In this document: positions 7,716 to 11,449 of the stretch, one piece after another | Layout of the letters: each line of letters begins with the position of its first letter | How positions within the stretch are numbered: position 1 is the first letter of the stretch | Assembly: GCA_031274335.1 (NCBI GenBank) | Contig: JAISQG010000037.1 | Coordinates: 1 to 11,449 of the forward strand | DNA length: 11,449 bases | Reading direction: 5' to 3' | Origin: Gracilibacteraceae bacterium | GTDB lineage: Bacteria; Bacillota; Desulfitobacteriia; Desulfitobacteriales; Syntrophobotulaceae | Notes under the pieces: generated by a model | Databases searched by the model: none | The model's input: the letters and a program-made list of their open reading frames with translations, nothing else | What the model was told of the DNA's origin: nothing | Position numbers and translations under genes: made by a program

Positions 7716-7868
7716 TCATGCCTCAAGCATCCAATCCACCAGATTTTTGGTTTTAATCACCTCATACTTGATGGTATACGGAAACGCCGCGAAAGTCAAT
7801 AGTTTCATGCCTGGAAGTCTGAAACTCATTAAATCGTCATGTTTCATACTTCGAAGTCTGAAACTCAT
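7716..7868 (-). CDS. Possible 50-residue ORF overlapping the queH stop
   Basis: An ATG at 7868-7866 overlaps the queH TGA at 7867-7865 as ATGA and opens a 50-codon frame ending at 7716. The N-terminal half is encoded by the 28-bp repeats, giving a duplicated peptide MSFRL..MK. The C-terminal half, with FPYTIKYEVIKTKNLVDWML, looks protein-like and hydrophobic-rich, and its FPYTIKYEV stretch faintly recalls a beta strand of RelE/ParE-type toxins, but it is far too short for such a toxin. No strong ribosome binding site precedes it, so expression would depend on coupling to queH. It may equally be a decayed gene end placed here by chance. Confidence 0.25.
   Translation of the reverse strand: MSFRLRSMKHDDLMSFRLPGMKLLTFAAFPYTIKYEVIKTKNLVDWMLEA
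7802..7868. repeat. Two copies of a 28-bp palindromic direct repeat
   Basis: Copies at 7802-7829 and 7841-7868 are identical at 25 of 28 positions and are separated by 11 bp. Each has GTTTCA and TGAAAC arms. Copy two is a nearly perfect 24-bp palindrome (7841-7864) centred on ACTTCGAAGT, with one mismatched pair; copy one differs at three central bases. The queH stop codon lies inside copy two. In RNA from the minus strand each copy would fold into a hairpin just after queH. Roles as an operator pair, an RNA 3'-end stabiliser or a mobile repeat are all possible. Confidence 0.65.
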
Positions 7869-8449
7869 ATGTTTGGGGCTTGCGTTTCTCCGCGCCGGCC
7901 GTCCGGAGCCGCCCGGAACCGGCAGCCGCAGAAATTCTGTCTGTAAAAGCCCTGCTCTTTGGCTATGGCCATCGTTTGCTTAAACCCATCCCGCTTTTTG
8001 AAATTCTCCGGCAAAAAAACGAGTCCCGGCTTTTCCGCCGCCAGCTCCGCTCCGACGGCGAGAATCAGGGCGCTGTTTTTGTGCGGGCTCACTGTGAGCG
8101 TCGTGGTAAAAAGTCCGATTCCTTTCTCCCGCGCGAAAGCGGCCGTCCGGGCCAAGCGGTGGCGAAAACAGGCCGCGCAGCGGCGCCCGCCCTCCGGTTC
8201 GGCTTCCAGGCCCCGCACCGCCTGTTCCCAGGCATCCGCGTCCGGCCCGTCCTCCACAAAGGCACAGCCTGAGGCGAGCGCGTGACGCCGGCACTCATCG
8301 CGCCGGCGCTCGTATTCCTCCGCCGGATAAATATTCGGATTGCAAAAATAGACGACCGGCACATAATCCGTCAGTAGCTTCGCCAGCGGATACCCCGCGC
8401 AAACCGCGCAGCAGGCGTGCAGAAGAACAGTCTCCCTGGGAGCGCTCAC
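7865..8449 (-). CDS. queH: Epoxyqueuosine reductase QueH
   Basis: QueH (old name DUF208) reduces epoxyqueuosine to queuosine in tRNA, the last step of queuosine synthesis at wobble position 34 of GUN tRNAs. It is the non-homologous replacement for QueG. The 194-residue protein shows the family signature throughout: LLHACCAVC with C13, C14 and C17, YFCNPNIYPAEEYERR, EPEGGRRCAACF with C91 and C94, FTTTLTVSPHKN, FKKRDGFKQ, and YRQNFCGC with C174 and C176. The paired cysteines are the expected iron-sulphur and metal ligands. The GTG start overlaps the upstream lipoprotein stop as GTGA, with GGAG 7 nt before it, so translation is coupled. The extra C-terminal tail after CGC (about 18 residues) is short and basic. 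No other queuosine gene is in the window. Confidence 0.93.
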   Translation of the reverse strand: MSAPRETVLLHACCAVCAGYPLAKLLTDYVPVVYFCNPNIYPAEEYERRRDECRRHALASGCAFVEDGPDADAWEQAVRGLEAEPEGGRRCAACFRHRLARTAAFAREKGIGLFTTTLTVSPHKNSALILAVGAELAAEKPGLVFLPENFKKRDGFKQTMAIAKEQGFYRQNFCGCRFRAAPDGRRGETQAPNI

Positions 8450-9144
8450 GGCTCCGCTCCGCCTTCACGCAGCGAATTGTGAATATAAAGCATATCCCGG
8501 TGCATCGTCCCACGCTCGTTTCCCATCCCGTGATAGCCCGCCAGCCAGACATACTCCGTTTCGTTCCAGTCTATATAAGTGTAAACGATTTGGTCCTCCT
8601 CTGTAGCGGAAACATAGCGGATCGCTTTTTTGCCGCCGATGTCCAGGTTCTCGGAAGTGATTTCCCCCTCGATCATGCCGATTTCCGCCAGCGCTATATC
8701 CCCCAGTTCCCTCCCGTCCTTGGGCAATATCGACAGACTGATTTTCGCGGAATTCGGATTCTGCCCGCCCTTCCCGCCGTCCTCATAGACATCGGGATCC
8801 TTTTTCCAAAAAATCAGGACCTCGTATCCTTTTTCCGCTTCGCCCAGCTCTTGATCCCAATAATTGGGATACTGAATCGTGTAAAATCCCGCGTCATACG
8901 TGAGGATGTTGATGCCCGCCATCGTCTCATCCGGCGGCAATTGCTCCGCAGCCTCAGGCGAGTCTTCCGGCGGAGTGTCCGGTTCCGGCCCGGAAACTGC
9001 CGGCTCGCTGATCTCCGGCGGCTCGGCCTGCTCCGGCTCCGGCTCTGGCGCGACCTCACGGCAGGCGCTCAGAAAAGGCAGACTCAGCATCAGCAGGAAA
9101 ACGGCCGTGCGGCAAATTAATCTTTTAATGGGAATCACCTCCAT
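8446..9144 (-). CDS. Secreted lipoprotein with acidic Pro/Glu linker, unknown domain
   Basis: From the ATG at 9144 the protein has 232 residues. A basic N-terminus (IKRLICR) and a hydrophobic core (TAVFLLMLSLPF) lead to the lipobox LSAC with the lipidated cysteine C28, so it should be anchored outside the cytoplasmic membrane. Residues about 30-73 are a low-complexity Pro/Glu/Ser linker. The remaining 150 residues, beginning INILTYDAGFYTIQYPNYWDQ, form a globular domain; the FYTIQYP..W opening resembles PsbP/Mog1-like domains of bacterial lipoproteins, but I do not recognise a specific family. The start is uncertain: a perfect GGAGGTGAT lies inside the frame at 9134-9142, pointing to initiation after it (see findings). 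The stop overlaps the queH start by 4 nt. The pairing with queH has no obvious functional logic. Confidence 0.8.
   Translation of the reverse strand: MEVIPIKRLICRTAVFLLMLSLPFLSACREVAPEPEPEQAEPPEISEPAVSGPEPDTPPEDSPEAAEQLPPDETMAGINILTYDAGFYTIQYPNYWDQELGEAEKGYEVLIFWKKDPDVYEDGGKGGQNPNSAKISLSILPKDGRELGDIALAEIGMIEGEITSENLDIGGKKAIRYVSATEEDQIVYTYIDWNETEYVWLAGYHGMGNERGTMHRDMLYIHNSLREGGAEP
9134..9142 (-). promoter_or_regulatory. Strong Shine-Dalgarno inside the lipoprotein reading frame
   Basis: GGAGGTGAT on the minus strand is a 9-base perfect match to the 3' end of 16S rRNA. It overlaps the ATG (9144-9142) and GTG (9138-9136) candidates and so cannot serve them. The first codon at a proper distance, 8 nt after GGAGG, is ATT at 9129-9127, followed by AAA AGA, the basic start of the signal peptide. 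Confidence 0.6.
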
Positions 9145-9213
9145 ACTGCTTCGGTCAATTTTCGCCTCCGCGTAAAATAACCGAATTCTTCTCAACTAAT
9201 TTTAAGCTTAATC

Positions 9214-9222
9214 TGATATAAT
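9214..9222 (+). promoter_or_regulatory. Extended -10 promoter for the first small RNA
   Basis: TGATATAAT is a perfect extended -10 element (TGn followed by TATAAT at 9217-9222). No good -35 is visible at the proper distance, which extended -10 promoters tolerate. A 10-bp palindrome TTAAGCTTAA at 9202-9211 lies just upstream, in the spacer. Predicted start of RNA is A9229. Confidence 0.6.
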
Positions 9223-9228
9223 TTTTTC

Positions 9229-9288
9229 ATCATCAAAATCCCTTCCCTGTTTCAGGGGGCTTGCCCGTACTTATAGCGGGCTTTTTTT
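9229..9288 (+). ncRNA. Candidate small RNA 1, about 60 nt
   Basis: Between a perfect extended -10 box and an intrinsic terminator lie about 60 bases with no reading frame of note. The predicted RNA starts with CATCATCAAAA, then a C/U-rich stretch TCCCTTCCC at 9239-9247, of which TCCCTT should be unpaired. A hairpin CCCTG-TTT-CAGGG (9245-9257) and the terminator hairpin follow. No plus-strand protein gene precedes it for 1.8 kb, so the terminator is not explained by a coding transcript. The unpaired UCCCUU could pair with ribosome binding sites such as AAGGGA, as known for C-rich regulators of the RsaE/RoxS type. No match to a named RNA family is claimed. Confidence 0.5.
9263..9288 (+). terminator. 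Intrinsic terminator of small RNA 1
   Basis: GCCCG at 9263-9267 pairs with CGGGC at 9277-9281, with a nine-base loop, followed directly by seven T (9282-9288). Read on the minus strand there is no T-tract after the hairpin, so it acts only on plus-strand RNA. The GGGGGC just upstream could compete for the GCCC arm. Confidence 0.7.
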
Positions 9289-9303
9289 CCCGGATCGGCG
9301 CCT

Positions 9304-9368
9304 CGGACGGAGAGAAAAAATTTTTTAAAATATTTTACCGGCATTAAGCTGATTCTCAACTCCGTCCG
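9304..9368. repeat. Perfect 9-bp inverted repeat around the second promoter
   Basis: CGGACGGAG at 9304-9312 and CTCCGTCCG at 9360-9368 are exact reverse complements 47 bp apart. The right arm ends one base before the second TATAAT box. Between the arms lies an A6T6 palindrome (9315-9326) and other AT-rich sequence. It may be a DNA-looping operator, or the terminal repeats of a tiny element. As RNA it could form a 9-bp stem. Confidence 0.5.
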
Positions 9369-9375
9369 TTATAAT
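9315..9375 (+). promoter_or_regulatory. Promoter for the second small RNA
   Basis: A perfect TATAAT lies at 9370-9375. The -35 is poor. The AT-rich block 9315-9336 (A6T6 plus TAAAATATTTTA) lies about 46-67 bases before the predicted start A9382, where a UP element would be expected. Promoter 1 and this region share the 9-mer TTCTCAACT (9189-9197 and 9353-9361) and the 7-mer TTAAGCT, in swapped order. Confidence 0.5.
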
Positions 9376-9381
9376 AATCTT

Positions 9382-9449
9382 AGCTCTTATACCTTCCTTA
9401 AATATAACTTGGGGAAACCCAGACCTGAGGCGACTCAGGTTCTTTTTTT
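9382..9449 (+). ncRNA. Candidate small RNA 2, about 68 nt
   Basis: The unit runs from a TATAAT box to a strong intrinsic terminator and has no useful reading frame. The predicted RNA has an unpaired 5' part with a C/U-rich ACCTTCCTT at 9391-9399, complementary to AAGGAAGGT and thus to SD-like sequences. It then has hairpin TGGG-GAAA-CCCA (9410-9421) and the terminator hairpin with loop GCGA. Both loops are GNRA tetraloops, a sign of selected RNA structure. It ends 8 bp before the stop of the convergent SDR gene, so read-through from that gene would be antisense to it. It repeats the architecture of small RNA 1: C/U-rich 5' segment, small hairpin, terminator. Confidence 0.5.
9423..9449 (+). 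terminator. Intrinsic terminator of small RNA 2
   Basis: ACCTGAG at 9423-9429 pairs with CTCAGGT at 9434-9440, loop GCGA, followed by TCTTTTTTT (9441-9449). The T-tract exists only in the plus direction. On the minus strand the hairpin is preceded by A and followed by CTGGG, so it is not a good terminator for the SDR gene. Confidence 0.8.
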
Positions 9450-9457
9450 GCGCTGTT

Positions 9458-10195
9458 TCAGATAAACGCTCCGCCGTCCACCACGATATTCTGACCTGTG
9501 ATGAAGCCGCCGTGCGCGACGACGCCGTAAACCGCTTCCGCCACATCCTCCGCCTCGGCGACCCGGCCGAGCGGCGTCCCGCCGGCCAAATGGGCGATAT
9601 GATCCTCGTGTCCCTTGACCCAGCGCGTGGTGACGATGCCGGGCGCGATGCCGATCACCCGCACTTCCGGCGCGAGCACGCGGGCTAAGGATTTTGTCAC
9701 GCTGATTTCCGCCGCCTTGGAAGCCGAATAGGCGAGGCAGCTGCCGAGACCGTTCAGCCCGGCGATGGACGTGATGTTGACAATGACGCCGCGGCTCCGC
9801 CGCAGCTCTGCCGCCGCCGCCCGGCAGCAAAAGAACGTGCCTTTCACGTTGAGGGCAAAAATCTCATCCCAGTATTCCTCTTTCATGCCCTCCAAATCCG
9901 CGTGATCGATAAAACGCGTCCGTCCGGCGTTGTTGACGAGTATATCCAACCCGCCGGCATCGGCGGCGACTTGGGTCGTCATGGCCCGGACCGCGGCGTC
10001 GTCGGTCAAATCGGCTTTGTACAGGCGGCAGACCGCTCCCGTCGCTTCAATTTCCTTCTTTGTCGCCAGCGCCTCCTGCTCCGAGTGGGCGTAATTAATG
10101 GCGATCACCGCTCCGGCGCGCGCGAAGCGCAGGGCGGTCGCCCGCCCGATCCCGGTCCCTCCCCCCGTGATTAACGCTATTTTTCCTTTCAGCAT
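9458..10195 (-). CDS. SDR-family NAD(P)-dependent oxidoreductase (FabG-like)
   Basis: This is a classical short-chain dehydrogenase/reductase of 245 residues with one Rossmann domain. The cofactor loop TGGGTGIG is at 10-17, NNAG at 88-91, and the catalytic tetrad is N116, S143, Y156 and K160 (YSASK). The C-terminus ends ITGQNIVVDGGAFI, the usual SDR closing strand. It resembles 3-oxoacyl-ACP reductases (FabG) but stands alone, with no fatty acid synthesis genes nearby, so substrate and direction are unknown and I give no symbol. The residues after the second beta strand (NYAHSEQEA) lack the acidic residue typical of NAD specificity, which hints at NADP(H). The ATG is preceded by AGGAGG with an 8-nt spacer. 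Its 3' end faces the small RNA 2 terminator. Confidence 0.9.
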   Translation of the reverse strand: MLKGKIALITGGGTGIGRATALRFARAGAVIAINYAHSEQEALATKKEIEATGAVCRLYKADLTDDAAVRAMTTQVAADAGGLDILVNNAGRTRFIDHADLEGMKEEYWDEIFALNVKGTFFCCRAAAAELRRSRGVIVNITSIAGLNGLGSCLAYSASKAAEISVTKSLARVLAPEVRVIGIAPGIVTTRWVKGHEDHIAHLAGGTPLGRVAEAEDVAEAVYGVVAHGGFITGQNIVVDGGAFI

Positions 10196-10236
10196 GTCCC
10201 CCGCCTCCTATATACTCCATGTTATTTAAAATTAAT

Positions 10237-10253
10237 CTGTCGCCCGTTGACAG
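10237..10253 (-). terminator. Weak hairpin after the TPR gene
   Basis: On the minus strand CTGTC-AACGGGC-GACAG is followed by ATTAATTTT, six bases after the TPR gene's stop. A 5-bp stem and a poor T-tract make this a weak terminator at best. The 64-bp gap could also house a promoter for the SDR gene, but I see no clear -35/-10 pair. Confidence 0.3.
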
Positions 10254-10259
10254 CGTTAC

Positions 10260-11449
10260 TCAACTGAATATTTTACGGAGCAGCCGTCCCCAGAAACCCC
10301 GGCCATCCTCTTTTTCCGCGGCGCCGCCGCCGTCCAGAAGGCGGAGAAAATTCCGGTACTCGACGTCGTTTTTGATCGCCAGAGTATTCTCCAGATATTT
10401 CCGCGCTTTTTCCGTGTCACCGCGCTCCGCGTACAAACAGGCCAGGCCGAAAAACGCGTCGTAGCAGGCCCGCGTCGCGCAAACTTGATAATCTTTTGCT
10501 TCGGCCACAGCTTGACAATAAGCCTCCTCCGCTTCCGGCCGGCCCATGCCGCGCAAACATTCGGCCCGCCAGTAATGATAGCAGGGAGTGCGCTCCGGGA
10601 GCGGCACGGCGTCCAGGAGCATTTCCGCTTTTCTCCAGCATGGCTCCGCTTTCAGGCGGCGCCGCAACCGCACGCGGGCGAGGCGGATATAATCCTCGTA
10701 GTTGTCCGGCTCGATTTGCAGGGCTTTGATGTAATAAGCATCCGCCATGACCAGATTAATTTTGCCGTGCTCGTAGAACCCCGCCGCCGAAACCAGAATA
10801 TACGGATCCTTTTTTTTCGAGGCTTTCAGCGCGCGGGTATACCAGGCTTTGGCTTCGTCAAAACGCTCCAGCTCATAGACACATTCGGCCACATGGCACA
10901 TCGTCTCCGCGTCCAGCCCCCCGGCGCTCCGGAGCGTTTCCACCAGACCGGCCGCTTCCTGATAGCGGCCGCGCCATTTGAAAAAAAGCAGCTTGTCCCG
11001 CGTCAGATCCGCCACGGCGGCGTTATTGCCCGGAGCGAAATGTTCCAGCGCCTTATCCCATACCGCCAGCGCCTCTTCTTCCCTCCCCGACTCGGCCAGC
11101 GCGTTGCCCAGGGTCCGGTGCGCCGACAGGATATCCGCGTCTGTCTGAATCGCCTGCTCCAGGTATTTTATCGCCTCGGGCAAATTGCCCTCGGCATGGT
11201 AAGTGACGCCGAGATTATTATAAGCATAAGCGTAGGAAGGGTCAAGCTCCAGCGTCTTGAGGTAATCTGCTTTTTCTTTCTCCGTCTGGCCCAGGTTCCC
11301 GTAAACCAGCCCGCGGGCGATATAATAATACGGATGCTCGCGGATTGCCAGCTGCTTGGTGAACATCTCAGCCGCCCGCTCGTATTGCCCCATTTTCGCC
11401 AAAACGTCGCCCAGATTGCCGTAAGCGCCGGAATGGTTCGGATCAGCCT
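10260..11449 (-). CDS. Tetratricopeptide (TPR) repeat protein, 5'-truncated
   Basis: The frame is open from the window end to the TGA at 10260-10262, giving 395 visible residues; the real start lies outside. The whole visible part is helical TPR repeats. Clear units include AYGNLGDVLAKMGQYERAAE, YYYIARGLVYGNLGQTEKEK, AYNNLGVTYHAEGNLPEAIK, AHRTLGNALAESGREEEALA, CHVAECVYELERFDEAKAWY, and FGLACLYAERGDTEKARKYL near the end, with more degenerate repeats between. TPR arrays are protein-binding scaffolds. The tail is a Gly/Glu-rich stretch followed by the basic, aromatic FWGRLLRKIFS, possibly an amphipathic helix. No signal peptide or catalytic domain is visible, but the N-terminus is missing. A weak hairpin separates it from the SDR gene. 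Its specific role cannot be told. Confidence 0.9.
   Translation of the reverse strand, partial: ADPNHSGAYGNLGDVLAKMGQYERAAEMFTKQLAIREHPYYYIARGLVYGNLGQTEKEKADYLKTLELDPSYAYAYNNLGVTYHAEGNLPEAIKYLEQAIQTDADILSAHRTLGNALAESGREEEALAVWDKALEHFAPGNNAAVADLTRDKLLFFKWRGRYQEAAGLVETLRSAGGLDAETMCHVAECVYELERFDEAKAWYTRALKASKKKDPYILVSAAGFYEHGKINLVMADAYYIKALQIEPDNYEDYIRLARVRLRRRLKAEPCWRKAEMLLDAVPLPERTPCYHYWRAECLRGMGRPEAEEAYCQAVAEAKDYQVCATRACYDAFFGLACLYAERGDTEKARKYLENTLAIKNDVEYRNFLRLLDGGGAAEKEDGRGFWGRLLRKIFS

Larger units (their letters stand above)
7442..7864. other. Gene-poor junction between guaA and queH, with remnants and repeats
   Basis: This 423-bp region separates the plus-strand block from the minus-strand queH gene. 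No full-length gene is visible. From left to right it holds an AT-richer segment with three TTTGTnnACAAA-type dyads, a short decayed piece of a YhcG-like nuclease, a GC-rich inverted repeat, the body of a possible 50-codon minus-strand ORF, and two copies of a 28-bp palindromic repeat, the second of which crosses the queH stop codon. The mosaic suggests a site of past insertion and deletion. The first 90 bases after guaA show nothing I can name. Confidence 0.6.

Noticed and set aside
7716..7790. RelE/ParE toxin remnant (FPYTIKYEV)
   Set aside because: Only about nine residues resemble a toxin beta strand, the following residues do not continue the family pattern, and the stop comes too soon.
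7747..7800. Minus-strand promoter TTGACT...TATACC
   Set aside because: Spacer is only about 15 bp and no clear gene follows within reach on that strand.
7802..7868. Two 28-bp repeats as a CRISPR array
   Set aside because: Only two copies, an 11-bp spacer, strong internal palindrome over the whole repeat, and no cas genes.
8479..9120. 213-codon plus-strand open frame opposite the lipoprotein
   Set aside because: The minus-strand frame has a lipobox signal peptide and a ribosome binding site; the plus frame is Arg/Leu-rich shadow sequence.
9423..9449. Terminator of the minus-strand SDR gene
   Set aside because: On the minus strand no T-tract follows the stem; the T-tract is only on the plus strand.

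Overview
The window looks like chromosome from a GC-rich member of the Bacillota (Firmicutes). The main evidence is the gene order rsmB, rlmN, prpC (PP2C phosphatase), prkC (Ser/Thr kinase with PASTA repeats), rsgA, which is a hallmark cluster of that phylum, together with strong GGAGG-type ribosome binding sites. A small gene between prkC and rsgA looks distantly like sporulation proteins of the Cse60 type. This would fit a spore-forming lineage, but it does not fix the class. I see no tRNA, rRNA, CRISPR array, complete insertion sequence or prophage.

Layout. Positions 1-7441 are one plus-strand block: the 3' part of rsmB (16S rRNA m5C methyltransferase), a short palindromic intergenic repeat, rlmN (23S rRNA A2503 methyltransferase), prpC, prkC, a 65-residue small protein, rsgA (30S assembly GTPase) and guaA (GMP synthase), whose start overlaps the rsgA stop by 4 nt. 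The block joins ribosome modification and assembly, cell-wall-sensing phosphosignalling and GTP supply. Positions 7442-7864 have no solid gene. They hold three tandem operator-like dyads, a short degraded piece of a YhcG/DUF1016-type PDDEXK nuclease, a GC-rich inverted repeat and two copies of a 28-bp palindromic repeat.

From 7716 to the end, the coding strand is minus. A secreted lipoprotein gene, queH (epoxyqueuosine reductase) and possibly a 50-codon ORF form a tightly overlapping run. Next to the lipoprotein gene, a 260-bp AT-rich non-coding stretch (about 9196-9457) carries two plus-strand units, each with its own TATAAT box and its own hairpin-plus-T-tract terminator. No plus-strand protein gene lies anywhere near, so these are best explained as two tandem small RNA genes of about 60 and 68 nt. 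Both have a C/U-rich unpaired 5' segment that could pair with ribosome binding sites. This is the most interesting part of the window. An SDR-family oxidoreductase and a long TPR-repeat protein, truncated by the window end, follow on the minus strand.

Limits: all calls come from reading sequence and remembered family motifs. No alignment, folding program or database search was run. Transcription start sites and RNA lengths are predictions.
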